A stretch of DNA of 8,335 bases from an uncultured Pseudomonadota bacterium (GCA_903953455.1 CAJBJW010000012.1:1-8335); one strand, 5' to 3'; shown: positions 1 through 5,871, numbered from the stretch's first letter. The notes: generated from the sequence alone by a model not told the origin. Numbers and translations are program-made.

Positions 1-97
1 AAGTGGGTAGTTTTTCGAGTGTCTCATTGAGCCATTGAGTGGGATTGAGTCCATTGAGTTTTGCGGTACCCATTATTGATTGAATGTAAGCCTCCGA
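1..97 (-). pseudogene. IS66-family transposase C-terminal remnant
   Basis: Read on the minus strand from 97 down to the window edge, 32 codons are open. They encode a peptide with the core GTAKLNGLNPTQWLNETL, the pattern near the C-terminus of IS66-type (TnpC) transposases (TAKLNG, then P, WL and a terminal L-rich helix). A TAA stop at 98-100 sits immediately upstream in the same frame, and I find no recognisable transposase sequence in any frame between 98 and 254. The rest of the protein has therefore been lost or scrambled on that side. The gene's 3' end lies beyond base 1, so I cannot tell whether the true stop is intact. The fragment is too short to be active. It marks an old insertion-sequence event downstream of the yheT-like gene. 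Assignment rests on motif recognition only. Confidence 0.65.
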
Positions 98-254
98 TTA
101 ATCCATCTAGTCATAGAGCTCAAAACGGTCGATTCTTCTGATTTTTTTGATGAAGGAGAAGGTAAATGACGATCAGCGCATATTGGCAGTTTAGCATGGG
201 TTAATCCCAACACACCCTGTTAAAACAGAATAGGTTTGCAAGAGCCTCAGTTGA
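98..254. other. Intergenic stretch with no gene, possible IS debris
   Basis: This 157-base stretch lies between the transposase remnant and the yheT-like stop codon. No open frame here is convincing on either strand. The minus-strand sequence of 231-248 begins GAGGCTCTTGCAAACC, which resembles the terminal inverted repeats of some IS5-group elements. No partner repeat is visible in the window, so this is weak. A short imperfect palindrome (TGGG-ATTAA-CCCA on the minus strand, near 198-210) is too small to interpret. Confidence 0.4.
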
Positions 255-1265
255 TTATGAAATGTTATTTTTTATGACACCTAACAAAAATTCAGCAATG
301 CGAGTATCGAGCCAGTAAAAAGGCTTAAAAGGATTTTTACCTGATACAAAACCGACATGACCACCGTTTTCGCAAATTTCAGATTGTACAAAAACTGATA
401 AATCTTCGCATTTAGGAATAACCTGTTTTGTCATAAAAGGATCATCAATCGCGTGAATAAGAAGTGTCGGAACGGACACAGTTTTTAAAAACTGTCTTGA
501 GCTTGAACGCCTATAATAATCATGCGCATTGTCAAATCCGTGTAATTTAGCAACAACACGTTCGTCGTACTCCCAAAAAGATGAAATACGCGATAAATCC
601 CCCAAAGATCTTATTTTTCGAGCATCGTCATGATTACCAATTGCTTCTAATTTTTTATGTTTTTCTGAAACATAGATTTTTAATTCACGGAGTAAATTTG
701 CGCGATAAAATTTTGAAAAACCTTGATCGAGTTTGCTCGCACACGCATTCAAAAGAAATGGCACTGATACAGCTACTGCCGCAAATAACGATACCTCGCT
801 CCCTTGCTCACCAAGCCACTTTATAAGTACATTACCACCCAGTGAAAAACCCACTGCACCTAAAACTATTTCAGGTTCTCGCTCACGTAGCGTTTGATAT
901 AAAAAATGAATATCTTGCGTATCACCAGAATGATAACAACGAGCAACGTGATTAGGTTCACCACTACAGCCCCGAAAGTTTAATGCAACACTACGCATAT
1001 TTTGTTTTAACAAACAATGTTGCAGTGCTTTGATGTAAACAGAGTCGGAGCTTCCGGTTAATCCATGCAATAAAATAATTAACGGTAAACTTTTATTTTC
1101 GTAATCACCGCACCAATCTATATCTAAAAAATCGTTATCAGGCGTTATTAAACGCTCACGATGGCGTGGTGGTGGGGGAATTTTGCGAAACAACGCAGGG
1201 TAGAGTGTTTGCAAATGGGCATTTTTTAGCCACCAAGCGGCTTTAAACGTCGTTTTTATCTGCAT
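255..1265 (-). CDS. yheT: YheT-family alpha/beta hydrolase
   Basis: Predicted serine hydrolase of the YheT/ABHD1-3-like alpha/beta hydrolase family, 336 residues, a usual family length. Family members are cytosolic or membrane-associated esterases of uncertain physiological substrate. The N-terminus carries HLQTLYPALFR (about 17-27), a family hallmark. HGLTGS (67-72) supplies the oxyanion loop, FRGCSGE lies at 98-104, and the nucleophile elbow GFSLGGN (139-145) places Ser141. HAIDDPF (271-277) supplies the acid and GGHVGF (301-306) the catalytic His303, so the triad is complete. The ATG at 1265 is chosen because it precedes the conserved N-terminal block. The ribosome binding site is poor. 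The gene sits 86 bp after ybaB in the same direction, but a hairpin and a TATAAT box lie between them, so it is probably separately transcribed. Fold and family are firm; substrate unknown. Confidence 0.88.
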   Translation of the reverse strand: MQIKTTFKAAWWLKNAHLQTLYPALFRKIPPPPRHRERLITPDNDFLDIDWCGDYENKSLPLIILLHGLTGSSDSVYIKALQHCLLKQNMRSVALNFRGCSGEPNHVARCYHSGDTQDIHFLYQTLREREPEIVLGAVGFSLGGNVLIKWLGEQGSEVSLFAAVAVSVPFLLNACASKLDQGFSKFYRANLLRELKIYVSEKHKKLEAIGNHDDARKIRSLGDLSRISSFWEYDERVVAKLHGFDNAHDYYRRSSSRQFLKTVSVPTLLIHAIDDPFMTKQVIPKCEDLSVFVQSEICENGGHVGFVSGKNPFKPFYWLDTRIAEFLLGVIKNNIS

Positions 1266-1279
1266 GGTGTTGAGTGAAT

Positions 1280-1285
1280 ATTATA
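1280..1285 (-). promoter_or_regulatory. Candidate -10 box for yheT
   Basis: A perfect TATAAT lies on the minus strand 14 bases before the yheT start codon. The -35 region at correct spacing is poor (GTGTTA at 16 bp, three of six matches). If real, transcription would start around 1273, leaving a leader of only about 8 bases, which fits the absence of a Shine-Dalgarno sequence. Confidence 0.35.
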
Positions 1286-1306
1286 AGGTAAGTGGTATCG
1301 GTAACA

Positions 1307-1344
1307 CGCGTCTACATAAAACGAATTGTTTGTGTGTAGACGCG
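1307..1344. terminator. Perfect 10-bp hairpin after ybaB
   Basis: CGCGTCTACA (1307-1316) pairs perfectly with TGTAGACGCG (1335-1344) across an 18-base loop. The loop itself can form a 4-bp AAAC/GTTT stem. It begins 8 bases beyond the ybaB stop codon, the usual place for a terminator of the dnaX-ybaB transcript. On the minus strand it is not followed by a U-run; on the plus strand only ATTTTCGTT follows. It is therefore a non-canonical terminator, or an mRNA 3'-end structure. Confidence 0.5.
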
Positions 1345-1351
1345 ATTTTCG

Positions 1352-1675
1352 TTAAAAAGGTAGACTAAATCCGGCAGGCAAGGGCATTCCTGCGGTAATA
1401 TCCGCCATTTTTTCTTTTTTCATTTTGTCTACTTTATGCACAGCGTCGTTAATGGCTGCTGCGACTAAATCTTCAAGCATATCCTTATCATCACCAACCA
1501 ATGAGGGATCAATAGTGACTTTGCGTGCTTCACGTTTGCCTGTCATCACAATACTGACAAGGCCTCCGCCTGATTCGCCAACAATTTGCATTAGCGCTAA
1601 TTCATCTTGAACATTTTTGAGGTCTTCTTGCATTTTTTGAGCTTGTTGCATCAAATTGCCAAGTGCATTTTTCAT
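1352..1675 (-). CDS. ybaB: YbaB/EbfC nucleoid-associated protein
   Basis: Small DNA-binding, nucleoid-associated protein of the YbaB/EbfC family, 107 residues against 109 in E. coli. Members form tweezer-like dimers of three-helix subunits that coat DNA and influence expression. Visible family blocks are LGNLMQQAQKMQE at 5-17, GESGGGLV at 33-40, the motif IDPSL near 55-59, DKDMLEDLVAAAINDA in the second half, and a C-terminus GMPLPAGFSLPF much like E. coli GMQLPPGFKMPF. The open frame extends upstream to 1822, but that extension overlaps dnaX and matches no family sequence. The ATG at 1675 is preceded by AAGGAA at good spacing, so it is taken as the start. It lies 22 bp after the dnaX stop, as expected for a co-transcribed pair. 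Confidence 0.95.
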   Translation of the reverse strand: MKNALGNLMQQAQKMQEDLKNVQDELALMQIVGESGGGLVSIVMTGKREARKVTIDPSLVGDDKDMLEDLVAAAINDAVHKVDKMKKEKMADITAGMPLPAGFSLPF

Positions 1676-1680
1676 AGCAT

Positions 1681-1686
1681 TTCCTT
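1681..1686 (-). promoter_or_regulatory. Ribosome binding site fixing the ybaB start
   Basis: AAGGAA on the minus strand, five bases before the ATG at 1675. It decides against the longer open frame that would begin inside dnaX. Confidence 0.75.
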
Positions 1687-1697
1687 TTATATAAAAT

Positions 1698-3323
1698 CTA
1701 AATAGGTTGTATAGTTTCGGGTAAAACTTGAGCGTCAAAATTATCTTGAAAATAGATAATCGACCTATCTTCATAAATAGCTTGGACGGCTTCTTGTTGT
1801 CGATTTTCTTGCGCTTGCACAATAAGCTGTTCCGGTGTGTGTGCGTCTAGCGTTTTTACTTCAATACTTAACTTGATAGGTTTTGCAAGCAACTCTCGAA
1901 GCGATTTTTCAAGTTTTTCCATTGAATCGTCGTCAAGTAAACTTTGAAATTCCGGGTCTAAACTTAATTTACATTGAGTATCATCTAGGTGTTCTAACAC
2001 ACAGCGACTCGCAAATTGTTTGGTCATTCCGCTTTTCAAATTTGCGACCATCGATTCCCAGTTTTGCAAATGCATTGCAACGGGATGCACTGCTGTTTCT
2101 TGTGGAGCAATTAACTGAGGTGGCGAAGAAGGCTGATGAAGTGTTGGTGCAATAGTCGGTTGTGATGGAATTTGCTCAATGACTGCAGGCGCGATTGCAT
2201 TGGCATTAGCTACTGGAGATATATAGGCTTGTGCGCTAATTTTTGCAGGTCGAAAAGTGAGCATTCGCAACATCACCATTTCAAAACCACTTCGTGGATC
2301 AGGTGAAAGTTCTAAATCTTTTTGACCAAGTAAACCAATTTGGTAATACAGTTGCACGTCTTCGGGAGATAACTGTTTTGCAAGCTCTGCAACCACATCA
2401 ACGTCTAAATCATGCGTTAATGTCGTCGGTACGTGCTGCACAAGCGCGATTCGATGCAGGAATTGCAATAATTGTTGCAACAAATCCGTAAAATCTGGAC
2501 TGAGCTGACTTAGTTCATCAATGTGATCTAAAATAGCCGGTGCATTGGCTTGCGCAAGAGCATACAAAATCGCTTCAACGGGTTGCTTCGCAATCGATCC
2601 AAGCATGGCATGTACATCATCATTATTTACACGACCATTGCCATAAACAATAGCTTGATCAAGTAAGCTTAAACCATCACGCATACTTCCGTCCGCAGCA
2701 CGTGAAAGTAGTTTTAAGGCGTCTGATTCAAATTCGATTTTTTCTTGGGTAAGAATAAACCCCATTTGCGTAAAAATTTCGCTAGGTAACAAGCGTTTTA
2801 AATTAAATTGCAAACAACGCGACAAGACCGTAACCGGAATTTTATGCGGATCGGTAGTAGCAAGAAGAAATTTAACGTGTGGTGGGGGTTCTTCAAGTGT
2901 TTTGAGAAGTGCGTTGAAACTATGCCCGGAGAGCATGTGTACTTCGTCAATGAGATAGACTTTATAACGTCCTTGATTAGGCGCGTATTGCGCGTTATCG
3001 AGTAAGTCACGTGTATCTTCGACTTTTGTTCGCGAAGCTGCATCCACTTCAATCAAATCTAAAAAACGCCCTTCGTCGACAGCTATACAAATAGCGCAGT
3101 GACCACAAGGATTAAAATTTTGAAGATTTTCACAATTGATAGCCTTCGCTAAAATACGAGCTAACGTAGTTTTGCCTACACCGCGTGTGCCTGTAAAAAG
3201 ATAGGCTTGGTGAAGACGTTGATGTTTTAGCGCGTTAGTTAATGAGGTTATGACGTGGGTTTGTCCGACAACTTCATTGAAATTATGCGGTCGCCACTTT
3301 CGAGCAAGCACCTGATAATTCAT
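1698..3323 (-). CDS. dnaX: DNA polymerase III subunit tau (clamp loader)
   Basis: Clamp-loader ATPase that loads the beta clamp, couples the polymerase cores and, as tau, contacts helicase and the alpha subunit; 541 residues. The N-terminus MNYQVLARKWRP matches the family start. Walker A is GTRGVGKT (45-52). The zinc module has Cys64, Cys73, Cys76 and Cys79. Walker B ends in Asp126-Glu127 (LIDEVHM). The sensor region is LLATTDPHKIP (153-163) and the arginine finger is Arg169 in SRC. Domains II-III run to about 360, then a Pro/Ala/Gln-rich linker (about 370-410). The rest resembles the alpha-binding tau domain, so the protein is full length although about 100 residues shorter than E. coli tau, chiefly in the linker. 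No A-AAA-AAG slippery heptamer in the right frame was found. The Shine-Dalgarno is weak. It lies 33 bp after ffs with no visible terminator between, so some transcripts may start at the ffs promoter. Confidence 0.97.
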   Translation of the reverse strand: MNYQVLARKWRPHNFNEVVGQTHVITSLTNALKHQRLHQAYLFTGTRGVGKTTLARILAKAINCENLQNFNPCGHCAICIAVDEGRFLDLIEVDAASRTKVEDTRDLLDNAQYAPNQGRYKVYLIDEVHMLSGHSFNALLKTLEEPPPHVKFLLATTDPHKIPVTVLSRCLQFNLKRLLPSEIFTQMGFILTQEKIEFESDALKLLSRAADGSMRDGLSLLDQAIVYGNGRVNNDDVHAMLGSIAKQPVEAILYALAQANAPAILDHIDELSQLSPDFTDLLQQLLQFLHRIALVQHVPTTLTHDLDVDVVAELAKQLSPEDVQLYYQIGLLGQKDLELSPDPRSGFEMVMLRMLTFRPAKISAQAYISPVANANAIAPAVIEQIPSQPTIAPTLHQPSSPPQLIAPQETAVHPVAMHLQNWESMVANLKSGMTKQFASRCVLEHLDDTQCKLSLDPEFQSLLDDDSMEKLEKSLRELLAKPIKLSIEVKTLDAHTPEQLIVQAQENRQQEAVQAIYEDRSIIYFQDNFDAQVLPETIQPI

Positions 3324-3356
3324 GACGGGATTTCGTTAATGACGTGGGAGGAGGTT

Positions 3357-3471
3357 GGGTGGTAGATGCACCAGCTGCATCTCGGCACACGAATCCGCTG
3401 CTACCGTTGCTTACTTCCGTACCTGGCGGGGTTCGCAGCATATCGTTGCGAGAGAACCGATACAACTACCA
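3357..3471 (-). ncRNA. ffs: 4.5S signal recognition particle RNA
   Basis: RNA component of the signal recognition particle, which binds Ffh and targets nascent inner-membrane proteins to FtsY and the translocon. On the minus strand the domain IV core reads GCCAGGTACGGAAGTAAGC, against E. coli CAGGTCCGGAAGGAAGC. The GGAA tetraloop is at 3418-3415, and its closing pairs A-U and C-G replace two C-G pairs of E. coli, so pairing is kept by compensating changes. The symmetric-loop bases CAGG and AGCA are retained. The ends pair: GGTAG (3470-3466) with CTACC (3365-3361), continuing with G-U-rich pairing inward. The size of about 110-115 nt matches the 114 nt of E. coli. The exact ends are estimated from the terminal helix. 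It lies directly upstream of dnaX, a placement also known in other bacteria, such as scr-dnaX in Bacillus subtilis. Confidence 0.93.
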
Positions 3472-3506
3472 TAACGCTGTCAGCTATATTTGCTGAAGAC
3501 CTGTGT

Positions 3507-3535
3507 ATTATGGACTAAGACTTGAAATATGACAA
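3507..3535 (-). promoter_or_regulatory. Sigma70-type promoter for ffs
   Basis: On the minus strand TTGTCA (3535-3530) and CATAAT (3512-3507) are separated by exactly 17 bases, each matching consensus at five of six positions. The predicted start is around 3500, giving a leader of about 30 bases before the mature 5' end. This is comparable to the RNase P-processed leader of the E. coli 4.5S precursor. It may also serve dnaX and ybaB. Confidence 0.7.
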
Positions 3536-3549
3536 CTTAATTTCATTAT

Positions 3550-4257
3550 TTATTCATTTTCTGACATAAAACAGGAAATAATTTCCCATGCTTCATCACT
3601 TGTTTGAGCATATTCAATTAAGGCCAAATCGTCAGCTGAAATCATACCCGCATTAAGTAGCGCATTAAAATTGATTATATTTTCCCAATAAAATTTATCA
3701 TATAAAATCACTGGAATGCGTGGGATTTTTTGTGTTTGAATCAATGTCAGCGCTTCAAATAATTCGTCAAGCGTGCCAAAACCACCTGGAAAAACCACTA
3801 AAGCCTTAGCGCGCATAAAAAATTGCATTTTTCGCATAGAAAAATGTTCAAACTCAAAACATAAATCGGGAGTGATATAGGCATTAGGTATTTGCTCATG
3901 AGGCAAAGAAATATTAAATCCGGCGCTTTTACCACCTACATCTAACGCGCCACGATTAACCGCTTCCATAATACCACCGCCACCGCCAGTCACAACAATT
4001 AACGATTGCGGTTCAGTCATAAAATGCGTTGTAATTAATGCACCCAATCGTCTTGCTTCTAAATAATAATTGTTGTTTGTACTAGACGTACGAGCACTTC
4101 CAAAAATAACAATGGTTTGATTAATGCCGTGTTCTGAGAAAATCAGATTTGGTTTAAGTAATTCTAATTGCATGCGGATACCGCGCAATTCTTCTCGTTT
4201 TAGAAAATCGGTATCTTCAAATGCCAAAATAGGCGAGGGTGGGGTTAATTGAGGCAT
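3550..4257 (-). CDS. LOG-family (YgdH/lysine-decarboxylase-like) protein
   Basis: Predicted nucleotide 5'-monophosphate phosphoribohydrolase-like Rossmann protein of the LOG/TIGR00730 family, 235 residues. Characterised relatives cleave the N-glycosidic bond of cytokinin ribotides or nucleoside monophosphates; the older label 'lysine decarboxylase' is misleading. Visible motifs are FGSAR (52-56), TGGGGGIMEAVNRGA (90-104), SMRKMQF (140-146) and the hallmark FPGGFGTLDELFE (156-168), with the conserved Arg and Glu expected in the active site. The N-terminal 45 residues form an extension before the first beta strand. The ATG at 4257 follows crp by 19 bp with a weak AAGTG ribosome site, so the two genes are probably one operon. 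No hairpin follows the stop, so read-through into ffs is possible. Family is secure; substrate is not determinable here. Confidence 0.88.
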   Translation of the reverse strand: MPQLTPPSPILAFEDTDFLKREELRGIRMQLELLKPNLIFSEHGINQTIVIFGSARTSSTNNNYYLEARRLGALITTHFMTEPQSLIVVTGGGGGIMEAVNRGALDVGGKSAGFNISLPHEQIPNAYITPDLCFEFEHFSMRKMQFFMRAKALVVFPGGFGTLDELFEALTLIQTQKIPRIPVILYDKFYWENIINFNALLNAGMISADDLALIEYAQTSDEAWEIISCFMSENE

Positions 4258-4276
4258 ATCACTTGAATGTTAAAAG

Positions 4277-4939
4277 TTAACGTGTTCCATAAACCACAAT
4301 GGTTTTTCCGTGTGACGAAACAAGCCCTTTTAATTCTAATTCTTTAATTGCTCGCCCTGCCATTTCACGTGAACATCCTACTATACGTCCGATTTCTTGT
4401 CGAGAAATGTGCAGCTGCATACCTTGAGGATGTGTAATTGCTTGAGGCGATTTGCATAAATCAAGAAGTGCATGTGCAATTCGACCTTCAACGTCAATAA
4501 AAGCAAGCTCACATAATTTATTACTAGTTGCAAGTAGGCGTGTCGCCAGCTGCTCACCAATAAGGTATAAAATATCAGGTGCGCAGAAAAGTAAATCTTT
4601 GTGAAGTACTTCTTTTAAATACGCATAACTAATTTCGGCGAGCACACAACTTTCACGTGTTCTCGCGTTGACTTTACGAACTTCCTCACCTTTAAATATT
4701 CCAATTTCACCAATAAATTCATTTTTACCAAGATAGGCTAAAATTAAATCATTACTTTGATCGTTTGCTTCATTTTCAGCGAAAATCGCCACTGAACCTT
4801 CAATAATAAAATATAAGCGATCACCAATATCACCAATTTTGATAATATCTGTTTTGGGTGGGTATTTATTTTTTTCACAAAACTTCAAAAATGTAGCAAT
4901 AATTTCTTTATAAGGCGATTTTGAATAGATGTCGTTCAT
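4277..4939 (-). CDS. crp: cAMP receptor protein (CRP) orthologue
   Basis: Global cAMP-responsive transcription factor of the Crp/Fnr family, 220 residues against 210 in E. coli. The cyclic-nucleotide domain occupies about 1-135: FIGEIG (75-80) supplies the ribose-binding Glu78, Arg88 matches E. coli Arg82, and Thr138-Ser139 match Thr127-Ser128. The E. coli Ser83 position is Lys89 here. The helix-turn-helix ISRQEIGRIVGCSRE with GRAIKELE (178-202) keeps Arg191, Glu192 and Arg196, equivalent to the DNA-reading residues 180, 181 and 185, so TGTGA-type sites are expected. The C-terminus SSHGKTIVVYGTR is nearly identical to E. coli. The AR1-like loop ITHPQGM (168-174) is kept, but the AR2 histidines are replaced by Phe20, Glu22 and Asn24. 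The start is chosen by alignment with the E. coli N-terminus. The gene is divergent from the lipoprotein gene and precedes the LOG gene. Confidence 0.9.
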   Translation of the reverse strand: MNDIYSKSPYKEIIATFLKFCEKNKYPPKTDIIKIGDIGDRLYFIIEGSVAIFAENEANDQSNDLILAYLGKNEFIGEIGIFKGEEVRKVNARTRESCVLAEISYAYLKEVLHKDLLFCAPDILYLIGEQLATRLLATSNKLCELAFIDVEGRIAHALLDLCKSPQAITHPQGMQLHISRQEIGRIVGCSREMAGRAIKELELKGLVSSHGKTIVVYGTR

Positions 4940-4959
4940 GTCGTTTATGAATTGAATTT

Positions 4960-4981
4960 AAATGTGAAAATAAACGCAGTG
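4960..4981. promoter_or_regulatory. Candidate CRP half site
   Basis: In the divergent region between crp and the lipoprotein gene, the left half AAATGTGA (4960-4967) matches the CRP consensus exactly. After six bases, the right half ACGCA matches TCACA at three of five positions. It is centred at 4970.5, about 31 bases upstream of the crp start codon and about 47 bases upstream of the predicted lipoprotein transcription start. Position and half-match suggest autoregulation; chance occurrence in AT-rich DNA is possible. Confidence 0.35.
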
Positions 4982-4983
4982 CG

Positions 4984-5011
4984 TTGCTTTTTTTTCTAGT
5001 TCTAGCATAAT
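4984..5011 (+). promoter_or_regulatory. Promoter for the lipoprotein gene
   Basis: TTGCTT (4984-4989) and CATAAT (5006-5011) are spaced by 16 bases, giving a start near 5018. The upstream ATG at 5010 falls inside the -10 box, which argues that translation begins at the ATG at 5043. Confidence 0.5.
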
Positions 5012-5042
5012 GGCATTTTACCTATTTTTTCGGTTTACCTTT

Positions 5043-5480
5043 ATGAAAAAAAATATTTTTTTAAAAGCCCTTTTTACGAGTTTCGTTATTCTGATAATGA
5101 CTGGTTGCTCTGATGACAAGAGCACAGAAAACAAAATGCAAACCAATGGGGTAGAGAACACACCAATTAGTCATAGCTTGCTTGATTCAAAAGTTAGCGC
5201 GAGTGATAAGCAAAAATTTGAAGTAGCCTTTGCCAATCAGTGTGAGCAACGCGAACTCAAAACTTCAAATAATCCAGATTCGGATAAACCGCGTGTAGAT
5301 AAAGCGTGTGAATGTATCGCCACTTTTATGATGAAAGATTTAACGGCTATTGAAGCAGAAAAGTTTTTGACTGAGCACCAAGGTTCACAATCGCTAACTA
5401 TTAAGTACGAGAACGCAGCATATCATTGTTTACAGCAAAAAAATCCACCGTCACCGGCACATTTGTTTAGCAAACCCTAA
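5043..5480 (+). CDS. Small Cys-containing lipoprotein, unknown function
   Basis: Predicted lipoprotein of 145 residues that I do not recognise as a named family. MKKN is followed by a hydrophobic segment (5-19) and a lipobox-like IMTGC, putting the lipidated Cys at 22. Ser at +2 rather than Asp predicts outer-membrane sorting under the E. coli Lol rule. A flexible Ser/Asn/Asp-rich linker (23-55) leads to a compact domain (56-133) with four further cysteines: Cys67, Cys89, Cys91 (a CxC pair) and Cys129, which could form two disulfides in the periplasm. A Pro-rich tail ends the protein. An in-frame ATG at 5010 would add 11 residues, but it overlaps the predicted -10 box and spoils the signal peptide. 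The Shine-Dalgarno is weak at either start. Divergent from crp and 67 bp ahead of fdxA; no functional link is evident. Confidence 0.75.
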   Translation: MKKNIFLKALFTSFVILIMTGCSDDKSTENKMQTNGVENTPISHSLLDSKVSASDKQKFEVAFANQCEQRELKTSNNPDSDKPRVDKACECIATFMMKDLTAIEAEKFLTEHQGSQSLTIKYENAAYHCLQQKNPPSPAHLFSKP

Positions 5481-5494
5481 GATTCTGCTATAAA
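5466..5494 (+). promoter_or_regulatory. Weak candidate promoter for fdxA
   Basis: TTTAGC (5466-5471) and TATAAA (5489-5494) are 17 bases apart, overlapping the end of the lipoprotein gene. The -10 box is good and the -35 is poor (three of six). No terminator separates the two genes, so fdxA may instead be read from the lipoprotein promoter. Confidence 0.35.
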
Positions 5495-5547
5495 ATATGG
5501 TCTTTAAACAAAAAACTTAACTTTTCATCCTTTTTGAGTATTAAACT

Positions 5548-5871
5548 ATGGCTTTTGTTGTTACCGATAATTGTATTAAATGTAAATTTACGGATTGTGT
5601 TGATGTTTGCCCTGTAGACTGTTTTCACGTGGGACCAAACTTTATGGTTATCGATCCCGATGAGTGTATTGATTGCACTTTATGTGAGCCAGAATGCCCT
5701 GCAAATGCTATTTTTGCTATTGATGAGTTACCTGAAGGCCAAGAAATTTTCGCTGATTTAAATGCTGAATTATCAAAAACATGGCCTGTATTAACTGAAG
5801 TTCAAGATGCAATGCCAGACGCTGATGAATGGAATGGTAAAAAAGACAAACTACAATATTTAGAAAGATAA
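5548..5871 (+). CDS. fdxA: 7Fe ferredoxin ([3Fe-4S][4Fe-4S])
   Basis: Soluble low-potential electron carrier of the Azotobacter ferredoxin I type, 107 residues, very close in length and sequence to that protein throughout, including the C-terminal PDA-x-x-W and LQ-x-LER end. By alignment, Cys9, Cys17 and Cys50 hold the [3Fe-4S] cluster and Cys21, Cys40, Cys43 and Cys46 hold the [4Fe-4S] cluster. Cys12 and Cys25 match the free cysteines of the Azotobacter protein. The central blocks are CIKCKFTDCVDVCPVDC and CIDCTLCEPECP. The ATG at 5548 aligns exactly with the family N-terminus (AFVVTDNC after Met). Its redox partners cannot be told from these neighbours. It is followed 15 bases later by a strong terminator, so it ends its transcription unit. 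Confidence 0.97.
   Translation: MAFVVTDNCIKCKFTDCVDVCPVDCFHVGPNFMVIDPDECIDCTLCEPECPANAIFAIDELPEGQEIFADLNAELSKTWPVLTEVQDAMPDADEWNGKKDKLQYLER

Noticed and set aside
26..58. Four closely spaced ATTGAG repeats
   Set aside because: They are the reverse complement of CTCAAT, mostly Leu-Asn codons of the transposase remnant (LNGLN...WLN), so coding explains them.
581..826. Plus-strand 81-codon ORF inside yheT
   Set aside because: It is antisense to the catalytic core of a well-supported hydrolase and shows no ribosome site or domain.
1676..1822. N-terminal extension of ybaB
   Set aside because: It overlaps the end of dnaX in another frame, matches no YbaB sequence, and a good ribosome site directly precedes the ATG at 1675.
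2738..2743. A6 run in dnaX as a frameshift site
   Set aside because: In the zero frame it reads GAA AAA ATC, which does not give tandem slippage of the X-XXY-YYZ type.
3366..3518. A 50-codon plus-strand ORF with AGGAGGT ten bases upstream, antisense to ffs
   Set aside because: It lies wholly across the SRP RNA gene, its ribosome site is the complement of the C-rich ffs tail, and the peptide has no recognisable features. Chance is the simpler reading.
5010..5042. Upstream start for the lipoprotein
   Set aside because: The ATG is embedded in the predicted -10 box and would add aromatic residues ahead of a good lipoprotein signal.
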